Source of the DNA: Nitzschia sp. pyKryTriq1
Lineage: Eukaryota; Bacillariophyta; Bacillariophyceae; Bacillariales; Bacillariaceae
Reading direction: 5' to 3'
Assembly: GCA_956465555.1 (NCBI GenBank)
Contig: OY101115.1
Span: 4,564,120-4,628,119, forward strand
DNA length: 64,000 bases
Part shown: in pieces, positions 20,281 to 30,185 of the stretch
Layout: each line of letters opens with the position of its first letter
Position numbering within the stretch: position 1 is the stretch's first letter
Notes under the pieces: generated by a model
Database searches by the model: none
Told to the model about the DNA's origin: nothing
The model's input: the letters and a program-made list of their open reading frames with translations, nothing else
Position numbers and translations under genes: made by a program

Positions 20281-22298
20281 TTACGACTCAAACAAAGTGG
20301 AATGAAAGTAATCCGGGGCATTGGCGACAAAAAAGCGTTGGTTTATACCGCCATCACTGGAAGGCAACTCTAGTGAGCATTCTTCTGGTGGAATATCCCA
20401 TACATCGTGGGTATTGTCAGCAGAAACACCTTCTTTTGGAACCTTCTCCCAGGCAGGAGACACAGCTGTCAATGATGATTCGTTGCTGGGCACAAAAGAA
20501 TGGCCAGACGACGACTCATCTGTCGTGGGTGCAACTGTAATGACTCGCGGATACCCATCCGTAATATCTTTCATCCATGAATGTTTTCGGGTTGGAGGTG
20601 GCCATGGACCGCTTGGTCCATACAACTTTCGCTTCTTTATGTTATCCGGAATGCGATAGGCCCAGAAATTCACCATAAAAGTCAAGCGGCGATCCTCGTT
20701 ATTCTTCTTGTCGTTTGTGGTGCAAGTAGTAGAACGATTATCCGCGCTATTTTTGCTGGGGACGCAGGGCAACACTCCGTGCAGCAAATTTCCTGGAAAG
20801 ACCAGCAAGCTCTTGGATTGGGGTTTGTTGATCCATGCAGTGGCCGCATCATCTTTGGAAAATGGTGTCTGGTCGAACAAAACAGTCGCGCCGTACTCGT
20901 TGTCTTGTTCAGGTTCTGTCAAATATGTGACCGAGGCGGCCATTGGAAATCTCAAGTCTTTGTCCTGATCCAGCAAGGCTTCATCAGTATCAAAGTGTAA
21001 CTGGTGTCCGATGTTGGCCCCATGGGATGGTCGAGTGTGTACCCACCATTCAAAGCCTGCCAGCAGGGAAACGGAGGACGACGCTTCAGAAGAGGATGCC
21101 ATGACGGACCAAAACCGTGGCAACAAGTGGGCCACAATATAATGTTCCACCGCATTGGAAACTACAATTTCCATGGGAGAATCTCCTCCTCCTTCTTTTT
21201 GCTTGGTGGTTGAGGTTGGATTCCAATCAGTCCAAAAGCTGTAGTAGACATTGCGATTGTACATTGTTTGTTCCCAATAGGGAGCATCTGGACGAAATGC
21301 ATGCCGCAGAGTTTGAAACAAATCACTGGGAGTTGTGTTGGGGAACACACGGGGGCAGAAAGTGCCTTGGGAAACTGGTACTTGTTGCTGTTGCTGTTGC
21401 TGTTGCTGTTGTTGTTGCTGTCGTGACGACGGCCCACAATAATTATTCTGCTGCTTCTTCTTATTGTGAGATGGAATGGGGATGGTTTCTTGGGTTGCTG
21501 CCTTCCAGACATGAGGATGAATCCGTGTGATTGTAGTGTTCTTATTGTTCTTTCCGGAACCATCAAATCGTCTTAACGCTTTGGCCGCCAACTCGTGGTG
21601 ACCTAGAGAACTTGCCAGCATGGCAGACATGTAAGAAGAGGTCACCAAGACTTGCGAGAAAGCCGTGCTACTTGTACTTTTACCAGCGTCGTCGTCGTCG
21701 TCGTCGTCGTCATCACCGCCATTATCCGATTCTTGAATACTCCGACACAGGACGGCTTCGATCAGAAATTTGTCGTCATTGTTAGTGCTGTTGTTGTTGT
21801 TGTTGCTGTCGTCGTCGTCGTCGTGGCTATTGTCGAGTACCGAGCGAGCAATCTTGTGAGCAACAAAGGCACACTTGGCAGCCACTCGATAACATTGCAA
21901 GGCTACTTCCAGATTATTATTATTCTGGAGCTTTCCCCCCAGCATTCGCTGAACATTTGCTAGCATAATCCAAGCGGATGCATTGCAGGGCCAACATTGC
22001 AAGGCCGAGAATGCATAATGTAAAATTTGAGGTGCTTCGTTGTGAATTTCTTGTTGTCGACCATCACAACCACCATGCTGGAGAGTTTGTTCAATCAGGT
22101 CGTTGGCCATATCGACCAGAGCGATACTACGAATAGCGTTGCGAAGCAGCTTCCATGTTGGAATCAGCATTACCGGTAGTTCTGTCGATGGTGTCGATGA
22201 TTTTTTTTGTTTCTGTTTCTGTTTCTGTTTCTGTTTCTGCCTTTTGTTGTTCGTAATAGAGCGTGTCATCAAAATGGACAACTGCTTCTTGCTACTTG

Positions 22299-22336
<38 letters not shown>

Positions 22337-22890
22337 GTATTGGTATTGGTATTGCACTTTTCCTGCTGCCCGTACAACTCCTCGTCCAATTGACCCATAA
22401 TTGTCTCGACTTGGCCCATATGCCATTTCATCACCAATACTTCTTCTTGTTGTTCCACAAGAAGTGGCCTTTCTTCTCCTCCTCCTCCTCCTTCTAGTAT
22501 TCCATCATGTTGTTGTTCTTCTATTACTCCGTCGTGATGTACTCGTACTTTGCCTAGTAGCAGCAGTGGTTTCTCTGTTCGTCTGCGCTTTTTCGCCATG
22601 TGCATGATGTTGTTGTTGTTGTTGTGCCAGGAGGGATGATGACTCGGAGTGTCGTCGTCACTGCTCCTTTTACTTTTGTTGGCGTGGTTCTCAGCGTCCT
22701 CAGCGTCGTCCTCATCGTCGTCCTCATGATAATATGGATATGCATCCAACAAATCCAAGATGGCTCTTCCTCTTCCTCTTCCTTGGTCCAAGTTCAAGTT
22801 TCCAGACAAAATTTGGCAGGCTGTGAACACGAGCTCCTCTTCCTCCTTCTCCTTCTCCTTCTGATCTTGCTGCTGGTCGTCCAATAGCAT
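20281..22890 (-). CDS. 2-oxoglutarate/Fe(II) oxygenase-like protein with low-complexity N-terminal half
   Basis: 869 aa from the first in-frame ATG (22890); the open frame continues upstream without an ATG, so a 5' exon is possible. Residues 1-300 are acidic, Gln- and Ser-rich, with a KKRRRTEK basic patch that could be a nuclear signal. The middle contains TPR-like sequence (NASAWIMLANVQRMLGG, then LEVALQCYRVAAKCAFVA). The C-terminal part carries the double-stranded beta-helix oxygenase signature: HFDTDE gives the HxD pair (His632, Asp634), GNLLHGVLPC the distal His704, and RRLTFMVNFW the 2OG-binding Arg near 733. All metal ligands are present, so an active dioxygenase is likely; the substrate is unknown. 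An SFWTDWNP segment and PSGPWPPP lie nearby. The rest of the chain is poorly conserved insertion sequence. Confidence 0.78.
21383..21421 (-). repeat. Coding CAG/CAA run (poly-Gln)
   Basis: Thirteen Gln codons inside the oxygenase-like gene, between its TPR-like part and the catalytic domain. Confidence 0.85.
22207..22241 (-). repeat. Coding hexamer repeat (Lys-Gln)
   Basis: Tandem TTTCTG units on the plus strand encode alternating Lys-Gln on the minus strand, about five repeats, within the low-complexity half of the oxygenase-like gene. A Ser-coding trinucleotide run follows at 22299-22332. Confidence 0.8.
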
Positions 22891-23804
22891 CTTCTCTTTT
22901 TTTTTAAAATAATAATAACTACTACTATTCTTTATCTTCTTGGCGTTTTGCTGCTGCTGGTCAGACCAGAGAGGAGGACAGAGACACGTACAGAACTGAC
23001 GTAACTGGTGACAAAGCAAACACCATAATAGATGGTTGTGAGACTACAAGGAAGTACTGGTAGTACTTTGTTGCATCTTATTATTATTTGTTCTTTGCTT
23101 CTGCTTTTTGCTTGTTGGATTGCGTTGTTGATCCGGCGGATTCCGGACCTATTTTGGATGGACGTCGGTTGGGCAACGGTTGACGGTTCGACGTCGGCGG
23201 AGGCTGGAAAAAAATGGAGAAGAGAAGAATGGAGTTCTTCCGACTTCTTCGAGCGAGAAAAACCGAAGCCCCGCGCGCACCGAGCCGACCGCGCTGTGGG
23301 ATGATCCGAGTTCCCATCATTCGGACTACCGCGGTACAGGGTTACGCACGTGAAGCCAGTACTTGGGCTACGTACACACCCGAGTACAGTACTTCATCGC
23401 GAGATTAATTCGTTGTCCGTCTCGTTGACACCCTCGCTCATCCGCGACGCACATAAAAAATAACCCATCACAAAACGCGTATCCCATCGCGGATCAGCAA
23501 GATTGCAGCGAAGACCGTTCGTCCATAAAACTACAAGTACTCGTACAGTACCTTCCATTACCTCGACGACCTCTCCTCCCTCTACACTAGAGTATATAGA
23601 GCTTGTGTTTCCAACCATAAATAATAACCCCACAAGTCCTACGATCAAGAAGGAAGCTCGTTGCGATAATATTACAATATTTCTGGAATCATCATCATCG
23701 GTGAAGAAGCATCCAAAACCGCCGCACCCAAGCAGCTATAGTATCAGTAGGCACCAATCGCCCATTCATCCTACGTATTCTAATCCAGTTACTTTTATAT
23801 CGCC
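22891..23804. other. Intergenic region between divergent genes
   Basis: About 0.9 kb serving as the shared upstream region of the oxygenase-like gene and phosphatase inhibitor 2. It contains an open stretch at the left that could be a 5' exon of the oxygenase-like gene; no other gene is supported. Confidence 0.45.
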
Positions 23805-24374
23805 ATGGCCAGCACGGGCTCCAACACCCCGGACCACGACGCGCATCCCGTCAAGCCTGCCTTGAAGCACACTGATAATAATAATAATAATGGTATTGGT
23901 AGCGGAAAAAAGAAAAAGGCCAACAAGGGTGGCCGCCTCAAGTGGGACGAAGCCAAGATTGAAGAGCACGATAAACTCCGGGGGACGCGCATGAAAATTG
24001 AAGAACCCAACACGCCGTATCACCACTACGATAGTGGCAGTGAAACGGACGGCTCGCACGGTGGTCACAAGGACAATAAGGGAGGATTGAGCTGGGATCA
24101 CTTGGAGAACAAACTGGCGGGAGTGGCCGCAGCGAGAGAAGCATATCCCTCCAGTCCGAGTGCCAGTAGTAGTCATGGTGGTGACGACCTGATTACGGAA
24201 GAGATGCGTCACAAGGAAATCAAAGAAATCGAGTTCAAAGAGCATCGAAAACGCCACTACAATGAAATGGAGCTTGTTCGCAAGTTCCGACAAGAACATC
24301 CGGACGGTCCGATAGTGGATGCAGCGGAGGCGGATCAAGACGATGAAGACAACGATGCCGATGACGAAACGTAA
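23805..24374 (+). CDS. Protein phosphatase inhibitor 2 (IPP-2 family)
   Basis: 189 aa; the ATG lies in CGCCATGGCC, a strong context. Inhibitor 2 binds protein phosphatase 1 and controls its activity in the nucleus and cytosol. Three conserved parts are visible. PALKHT near residue 18 matches the KGILK-type site. RLKWDEAKIEEHDKL with MKIEEPNTPYHHYD (residues 44-77) matches the central WDE…KIDEPxTPY block, including the Thr-Pro site phosphorylated by GSK3 in animals. EHRKRHYNEMELVRKFRQ (about 145-163) matches the helical KLHYNE motif that covers the PP1 active site. An Asn5 run and an acidic tail are lineage additions. The protein should be mostly disordered when free. Assignment is firm. Confidence 0.93.
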   Translation: MASTGSNTPDHDAHPVKPALKHTDNNNNNGIGSGKKKKANKGGRLKWDEAKIEEHDKLRGTRMKIEEPNTPYHHYDSGSETDGSHGGHKDNKGGLSWDHLENKLAGVAAAREAYPSSPSASSSHGGDDLITEEMRHKEIKEIEFKEHRKRHYNEMELVRKFRQEHPDGPIVDAAEADQDDEDNDADDET

Positions 24375-25329
24375 TAAAAGAGTCCTCAACCTCGGCTGAT
24401 GTGCCGCCGCTCCTGCTGCTGCTGCTGCCGCTGCTGCTGCTAGCAGGTGAATGTAATTGTGGATAGGAGGATGGAACAAAGTCCATGGATGGATATATGG
24501 TCGAGCGGAGGAGTCAGTCGAGAGCGCCGCCTGTGTCTTTATTACTTTTCTATAATAATATCTCCTCGGTCCTTGCTCTCTTTTTTTTAATTTAATTTGA
24601 TAGGTAGAGTCGTCGACTCTACTACTAGTAGTAGCAAACTACGAGTTCTGTACCTGTCAGTAGGATATAGCTACTACTAGCTACTACTACTAGCTCTCTA
24701 CTATTAGGTAGCGAGAGTAAAGCAGCGTGCGCTTTTACTAGTACACTGGCGTCGACGATTCAATCATCACACCCACTTCCTTCCACGGTGGCGCCAACAC
24801 CATCAGCTCTTGTCGAGCTCCCTTCCTCTTCAAAGTCGCTACTAGCTAGTATATTGTTACAGTCTACAATAAACAACTCTCTTCTCCTCCTGCTGCCTTT
24901 TGACCAGCAGACGACTTGTTTTGTACTACTAGTAGGTGACGACTGGACCAATATTCTTCTTTCCCAATGATGTCCTCCTCCTCGCATTTGCCGCATCGCA
25001 TCACTGTTGATAAAGATCATGCTGCTGCTTCCGTCCAGCGTAGCAGGAGCAAAGAAAAAAAGAAAAAAGAGTTCAGCCAGCACCATAGTATCAGCCAAGC
25101 AACCAAACCTTGAGTGCTTTTTTCGTCGTCAGACATTTGTTTTGTACCCCAGATATTGACCCGGCTCAAGTAGAGACAAATCTACTACTCACGGGTCTAT
25201 TATCTAAGCACAAAAACCTCGAGCAAGAAGCATCTATGGCTATCCTTTTATGATAAAGCTATAGCAGGTTCAACAAGTTCTTCTTCTTCTTCTTCGTTAA
25301 AGTCCTCCTCCTCCTCCTTCTTCTTCAAC
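24375..25329. other. Intergenic region between convergent genes
   Basis: About 950 bp with repeated ACTACTAGTAG blocks at 24620-24710 and a minus-strand partial copy of the dispersed AAAGCAGCG motif near 24717. The open stretches at 24760-25098 lack coding character. Confidence 0.5.
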
Positions 25330-26427
25330 TTAATACTTATAGAACAGCTCGTCATCCTCCTCTTCGGAACCAAAGCCGACCGCTGCCCAGCTCCCGGACT
25401 TTTCAAAGTCGCTATAGTCCACAATCAACTCTTCACCTGCCTTGATCAGCCGATTACTGGTGTAGGAGAGGTTGTCAATGTTCTTTTCCGTGGTTGTATC
25501 CCTTGTATTGATTAAAGCACCCTCATCCAAGTCGACCGTGATCACCGATCTAGTACCGAGAAAAAATAATGGAGGGATCGAGGCATGATGATTATCGTCC
25601 GTAATAGTCGTCTCGTCATAGTCATGGTCTTCGGTAGTCGTCGTATCCTCATAGTCGTCATGGTCTTCGACATATGCCCAGATCATAACATCGCAAGCCA
25701 AATCGTTGGGAAGCGTGGCTAGAAAGCGCCGAAACTCCACCGGTGATGGGAACCTTGCCGTATGTCTCCCCTTCCATACCAAGGTCCCTTCCGGTATATC
25801 TTCCAGAGCCACTATCCCCCGCCCCTTACCAGGTATTTGTTGGACCGTGACAGGTACTTGGAAACCGTTTTCCAAGATTCGATCGGCATCTATCGTCGAG
25901 TAATTGGGACCAACAATTCCCTGATAGACTCCTCTTAGAAGCATCCACGTCCATTGTTCATGAATCGGCCGCTCTTTTCCGTCGGCAAGTACCTCATCGC
26001 AATCCAGTTCCTCCCAAAAGTCGTCGTAATCCCCTAATTCACTTGCTGCATCTTCACTCAGAAACCACGGATCGTCCAAAAGTGCTGGTCGTCGGGACGA
26101 AAATGTTGTTGTTGTTGTTGTTGATGATGATGATGACGATTCTCCTTCTTCGGAAGAAGGATGCATCATCATCATCATAGTGCCGCTACTACTATCATTA
26201 TTATTGTTATTCGCCGGGCTGATACTTATCGGATCCGGATCGGATGGGTTGGAACATACTGATACTACTGTTTGTACCACTTTTGTCTCTGCGACATTCG
26301 AGGGGGAGGAGGAGGAGGAGGAGGACGATGCGACCCAAGAACGAGAAGTTATCGCCGGCCAGAAAAATAAGCACCAAACAACCACACGATGAACCAGAAT
26401 TGGTGCGGATGCCTGAATGCGACCCAT
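25330..26427 (-). CDS. Divergent SET-domain-like protein with N-terminal signal/anchor
   Basis: 365 aa. The ATG at 26427 opens a hydrophobic segment (VVVWCLFFWPAI) that could be a signal peptide or organelle leader. A Ser/Thr-rich stretch follows, then an acidic segment (DDFWEELDCDE) and a SET-like core: PGKGRGIVALEDIPEGTLVW (near 199-220), a long Asp/Thr insertion, and AGEELIVDYSDFE (near 337). Where active SET methyltransferases have the NHSCxPN pseudoknot motif, this reads ALINTRDTTTEKNIDN, so the AdoMet-binding Asn-His is replaced. The final GEEL.xDY strand is kept. It could be an inactive or specialised lysine methyltransferase relative. Diatoms have many such divergent SET proteins with leaders, as far as I know. 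Confidence 0.75.
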   Translation of the reverse strand: MGRIQASAPILVHRVVVWCLFFWPAITSRSWVASSSSSSSSPSNVAETKVVQTVVSVCSNPSDPDPISISPANNNNNDSSSGTMMMMMHPSSEEGESSSSSSTTTTTTFSSRRPALLDDPWFLSEDAASELGDYDDFWEELDCDEVLADGKERPIHEQWTWMLLRGVYQGIVGPNYSTIDADRILENGFQVPVTVQQIPGKGRGIVALEDIPEGTLVWKGRHTARFPSPVEFRRFLATLPNDLACDVMIWAYVEDHDDYEDTTTTEDHDYDETTITDDNHHASIPPLFFLGTRSVITVDLDEGALINTRDTTTEKNIDNLSYTSNRLIKAGEELIVDYSDFEKSGSWAAVGFGSEEEDDELFYKY

Positions 26428-26994
26428 GATTGACTGACTGACTGGCTGGCTGGCTGACTATTGCGAAAACTGCTTGTTGCTTTCCCTGACTGAGTGTCCA
26501 AGTACGTGTAAAGATGCAACAGGAGGACGGATGGGTTGCTTTTGGGTTTTGTTTTGTTTTGATATATGCTGTGATCTGTGGCGACTGATGATGTTTCGTG
26601 CCGATGCTGCTTTTTCGATGGATGGGATATTGTTCACATTCAGGAATAAAATTTCGGCGCGCGTACAACGGTACATACGTGTACCGGTACCGGTACGCAT
26701 TCTGCTCTACTTGTACAGTACTGTAGCATGCCAAAAAATACCAACGGGTTTTACCGGCAAGTTACCGGTAAGCGCGCGGAGTTGCCCTTCGGTACAGCTC
26801 TGTAGTCTTGTTGTCGTGGTCCAACACGTGCTTTCCAAAGTTTGAACTTCGATCTCGCTCACAATTCAACGCTCCCGCAGTATGACTTCAAAAAATTCAG
26901 TCGAGTCGTCAGTCACTCGCCAACCTTCCAATTCATTCTCATATGACTCATAGGACTACATTCTAGCTACTACTAATAGCAGCTACTCTCTACC

Positions 26995-27050
26995 GTCAAG
27001 GTAGCAACTAAATTTGACAGTGCACTTTTTCGCTGCTTTACGATATACTC
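26995..27050 (+). repeat. Dispersed intergenic element, copy A
   Basis: Runs from GTCAAGGTAGC through GACAGTGCACTTTTTCGCTG to CTTTACGATATACTC. A near copy lies at 28271 in the same orientation and a third at 46736 inverted. No ORF is present. Confidence 0.75.
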
Positions 27051-27054
27051 TCGG

Positions 27055-27057
27055 TAG

Positions 27058-27089
<32 letters not shown>
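27055..27089. repeat. (AG)n dinucleotide microsatellite
   Basis: About 15 uninterrupted AG units directly after copy A of the dispersed element. Confidence 0.95.
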
Positions 27090-27091
<2 letters not shown>

Positions 27092-27584
27092 ATACCCGCA
27101 TGTATCCTCTCTCAACGACTAATACTCATCGTAGTAGTAGTAGTAGAGAGAGAGCACTAACGAGCTAAAACTCGTCTAGAGAGACTACAAAGAGGTATTA
27201 GGACTTTCCTGATGTAATGTTTTACTGGAACATATTATTATGAGAAAGAGCTCGGTATATTGTTGTTCCTCATTATTGTCTTGATGATATTATATTGTTC
27301 GTAGATGTCCTCGGCCTCCTCCTTCAGGCAGCATCAGCATCAGCATCAGCATCAGATGATGATTCTCCGTACGGTATTCCTCGCATCACGACCTTCTTGT
27401 GCGAGGCCAGTTTTTATTTGCGTCAGGAATCGTACCACAGGTAGGGGTGGGCGGCTCCTCGTCCTCATCGTCGTTCTTCTTCTTCTTCTTGCTCCTGCTG
27501 CCTCATGATGATCCCGCCAAGAACAATCATATCATCCATCGATTTCCCACCATCGGATGGATCCATATGGACGGCCTCTTCTTA

Positions 27585-27731
27585 CTACTTCTTTAGACGC
27601 ATCTTTTGTAGAAATGTTTTCTTTTCTTTCTTCTTCGATGCTGGTCTGATCTTTTCTCTCATTCGTTTCATTGCTCGGCGGCAAGCTCGTTTCATCACCG
27701 CCAGCTTCACGCGCATTGAAGTACTAGGCAT
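27585..27731 (-). CDS. Small, highly basic ORF (48 aa), hypothetical
   Basis: An ATG at 27731 opens MPSTSMRVKLAVMKRACRRA and ends FLQKMRLKK. About 20 of 48 residues are Lys or Arg, with no low-complexity run apart from KKKEKK. It would form a basic amphipathic helix and could be a small nucleic-acid-binding or ribosome-associated protein, or a C-terminal exon of a larger gene. The opposite strand has a longer but compositionally poor frame. There is no homology I recognise; kept as a candidate only. Confidence 0.3.
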   Translation of the reverse strand: MPSTSMRVKLAVMKRACRRAMKRMREKIRPASKKKEKKTFLQKMRLKK

Positions 27732-28855
27732 GATGATGAAGAGGGTTCTTATTCTTTTGTAAATAGTAATAAGAATGCGTGATGATATCCGTACACAGTA
27801 TACCTATCCCCAAAACCTTGAGTGGTGGTTGCTGCTGGGTTGGGTGTCGTCTGCTGGATGATCCTCGTGCGGCGTTGTTGGCGACAAGAGCAAAGTGTAT
27901 AAGGGTTGAGTGCCTGTTACCGTATAGTAATGGATCAATGGTATGGTTATTGTCTCCGGGCGCAACGTTTCTTCTCCGCCATCATCATTTCCGATTGCGT
28001 CCGTTGGTCCTTTGGATTTTGGATGATTCGTGAGTAGTGTGACGAAGCAAAAAAGTGAGATGGCGGGTATTATTCGGACCGTTATCCTTGTTCGGACCGA
28101 CCGTTAGGAGCTAGTAGTCCTATGGGTCGACAACGACCAACTTATCATCGTCTCCGTAGAAGCGCAGTTAGCGCTGATGATCCCCGCGGCTGACGGGTGA
28201 AATGTGTCCATTGAGTCAATCATGGACTGTCTACGTCTTCAACTATAGCGAGACCACTCGCCTCACGACTGTCAAGGTAATGGTTAATTTAGACAGTGCA
28301 CTTTTACGCTGCTTTAGCTTAGCTTAGCTTAAAATACTACTACTCGTAGATACTGCTACCGGTAGTAGTACTACAACATGTCTCTACTACCGGTACGAAT
28401 ATGCTGGCCACGCATCTCCCTCGAGCCGCTCTTCTCCTCGGAAGAGAAAAGACTATCGGAATAGTGGTCAGCTATAACACTAGGTAACTAGCTTATACAT
28501 GGCAGGGAAATGATATAAAGTAGTATCAAGAACAAACAATGCTGCTAGTTGTGACAGCACCAATCACTAATATTGGTTGGTTAGAGAACGACGGAACAGG
28601 CATTGGCTAATACTAGTAGTAGTCAAAAGAAAAATCACCAGTTGTAGTTTACGAATACATCAACTATCATTACACACCATGCGCCGGCAAAACACGTTAA
28701 AGTCTCATCATACGAATCAAGAATCTCCTCCCCAGCTGTATTACCTGGTACTCGTTCTGTGTCCAGCACATTCTGCAGATCTCCTCGTCTCTCGTCGAGG
28801 AAGCTCGACCGTCCATCTGCATGCTCTCGATCGGCAAATTCGACAAGGGCCCACA
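27732..28855. other. Intergenic region with dispersed motif copy B
   Basis: Contains copy B of the element (28271-28317) followed by a GCTTA tetramer/pentamer run, and CTACTACTCG/ACCGGTAGTAG palindromic pieces near 28335-28400. No supported gene. Confidence 0.5.
28271..28317 (+). repeat. Dispersed intergenic element, copy B
   Basis: Matches copy A from GTCAAGGTA through GACAGTGCACTTTT and CGCTGCTTTA, with about ten scattered differences. Downstream it passes into GCTTA repeats. Confidence 0.75.
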
Positions 28856-29410
28856 TTAGTCTTCACCTTCATCCTCGTCATCATCTTCGTCGTCCTCGTC
28901 ATTGAGATATTCATCGTCCTCATAATTTTCCTCGTCAAAGTAACCAACAAGCTCTTCTTCGTCTTCATCGTTTATGTCTTCGTCATCTGCATCCTCTTCG
29001 TATTCTAAATCCTCGTCCTCTTCATCGTCTTCATCGTCTTCATCGTCTTCATCGTCTTCATCGTCTTCATCGTCTTCGTCTTCCTTTCCGTCAGCACTAT
29101 CCTGTAAATCGGCTTCCTCGCCAACATTATCATTAACTGCGTCCGGCCCCCCCTTCACTGGTAGTGGATGAATCGGCTCTCCTTGCTCCGACAGAGCCCC
29201 GTGCTGTAGCATGAGCTCTTTGATTATCTCACGCTCTCTAAGAGCAAGTGAATCGATCTCTTCTTTTGCTAGGCCTTCCACTCCAGGCATTAAGAACATG
29301 GCAGAATGGAGCACGAGCAGCAACAGGCAACCGAGGACGCCGGGATTGCGTCTTCTCCTTGACATTGTATTGGAGGAACAAACAGCAGTCATCATGGTCG
29401 CAGTCATCAT
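28856..29410 (-). CDS. Secreted or ER-lumenal acidic protein
   Basis: 184 aa from the ATG at 29410; the in-frame ATG at 29365 (MSRRRRNPG) gives a better signal peptide (basic start, core LGCLLLLVLHSAMFLMPG, then VEGLAKE) and may be the true start. The mature part has a short helical region (LALREREIIKELMLQHG) and then more than 80 residues dominated by Asp and Glu, partly from a 9-bp tandem repeat encoding DED. There is no Cys and no retention signal. A Ca2+-buffering, mineral-associated or chaperone-like role is possible for such a protein in a diatom, but nothing in the sequence proves it. Confidence 0.65.
   Translation of the reverse strand: MMTATMMTAVCSSNTMSRRRRNPGVLGCLLLLVLHSAMFLMPGVEGLAKEEIDSLALREREIIKELMLQHGALSEQGEPIHPLPVKGGPDAVNDNVGEEADLQDSADGKEDEDDEDDEDDEDDEDDEDDEEDEDLEYEEDADDEDINDEDEEELVGYFDEENYEDDEYLNDEDDEDDDEDEGED
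29023..29082 (-). repeat. 9-bp coding minisatellite (Asp-Glu-Asp)
   Basis: About six near-perfect TCATCGTCT units (plus strand) encode the acidic run of the overlapping gene. Confidence 0.9.
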
Positions 29411-29791
29411 GGTCAAGCTCGAATATCCAGTCAGTTATAACTGCCAAGTCTGAAAATGAGTGAGATTCCAAGCTGTATTTATTGAAATGTTTGATTGGTG
29501 TTGTAGGATGGTTCTTTGTTGCTTCGGTCAATGGAGGATGATGGATGAAAAAATGGAGGTGCGCCAAGCACCGAGCGAAAAGATAGGGAGAGAGGACGCG
29601 GATGACGCGGAAGTAGTGTCGTCCGGCGCGCGCGTCTGTACGACGTACGTTCTACAAGTGCATGCGTACTTCTAATAGCGGTACAGTACAAGTACTACAA
29701 AGCAGCAGGCCCTCCACGTGGCAAGTGGAGCAGCCTTACTACATTGCCAATACCACTAAAGCTCACGCTTTGACAACACTCATCTACCTTC

Positions 29792-29980
29792 TCAACACAT
29801 CACAGACTTGCCTGGTGAAGACGGATTCGAAAAGCCTCTTACTACAGAGGCGGTAGAGTAGTGGGAAGTTTTCCGGAGTTGTATTTTTGGTCGTCGGCGC
29901 TGCGCCGTAGGATTCCTACGGACCACCCCGTAGCTCATGACGACCTTGCCCGCGAGCCTCTGCCGGGATTGAAATCCCAT
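29792..29980 (-). CDS. Small basic ORF (62 aa) overlapping a structured element, hypothetical
   Basis: ATG at 29980; the peptide starts MGFQSRQRLAGKVVMSYGVV and contains AQRRRPKIQLRKTSHYS. It is basic, free of simple repeats and without a known motif. The DNA beneath it is packed with perfect inverted repeats, so the open frame may be incidental to a structured RNA or repeat element. Confidence that it is a protein gene is low. Confidence 0.2.
   Translation of the reverse strand: MGFQSRQRLAGKVVMSYGVVRRNPTAQRRRPKIQLRKTSHYSTASVVRGFSNPSSPGKSVMC
29889..29978. other. Palindrome-rich structured element
   Basis: GGTCGTC at 29889-29895 pairs with GACGACC at 29939-29945. Inside lie CGGCGC-T-GCGCCG (29895-29907) and CCGTAGGA-T-TCCTACGG (29905-29921), and just outside GGGAT-TGAA-ATCCC (29965-29978). 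All arms are perfect. The 7-bp outer stem and total size of about 57 nt recall a tRNA, but the inner arms do not fit a cloverleaf and a proper T-loop is absent. Confidence 0.45.
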
Positions 29981-30130
29981 GCTGGGCAAGCTCAACGTCA
30001 CCGGAGGTAGTTAACAACAACAACAACAACTACAAAGCAGCGTACACTACATATCATAATTGCTTCAGCTAGTTTACGATCATGAAGCCACTGTGCTGCC
30101 GCCATTCTTGAAATTCTAAACAATCGAGAT

Positions 30131-30185
30131 GCTCTCTTGTTCGTTGCCTTCAGTATTCTCTTGTTCGTTGCCTTCAGCATTCTCT
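30131..30185 (+). repeat. 24-bp tandem duplication
   Basis: Two copies of a unit beginning CTCTTGTTCGTTGCCTTCAG with a partial third copy. It lies in intergenic sequence upstream of the receptor cyclase gene. Confidence 0.8.

Larger units (their letters stand above)
26428..27584. other. Intergenic region with microsatellites and a dispersed motif
   Basis: Contains GACT/GGCT tetramers at the left edge, TACCGGTACCGGTAC palindromes near 26680-26770, copy A of a dispersed 50-bp element (26995-27050) and an (AG)n run. Open stretches at 27305-27584 are low complexity, and I do not accept them as genes. Confidence 0.5.

Noticed and set aside
23766-24479. 237-residue minus-strand frame over the phosphatase inhibitor gene
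   Set aside because: It is antisense to a protein with firm IPP-2 motifs and is rich in Val/Ile/Phe runs produced by the complement of acidic codons.
24760-25098. 112-residue minus-strand frame
   Set aside because: Low-complexity and Ser/Thr-rich, with no start context or motif.
27305-27762. Two overlapping plus-strand frames with His-Gln and Leu/Phe runs
   Set aside because: Composition follows CAGCAT and CTT microsatellites; no domain, and the frames are opposite the more plausible basic ORF.
29889-29945. tRNA gene on the minus strand
   Set aside because: The outer stem has 7 bp and is followed by CCA, but there is no T-loop TTCRA sequence, anticodon arm or D-arm consensus, and the interior is palindromic.
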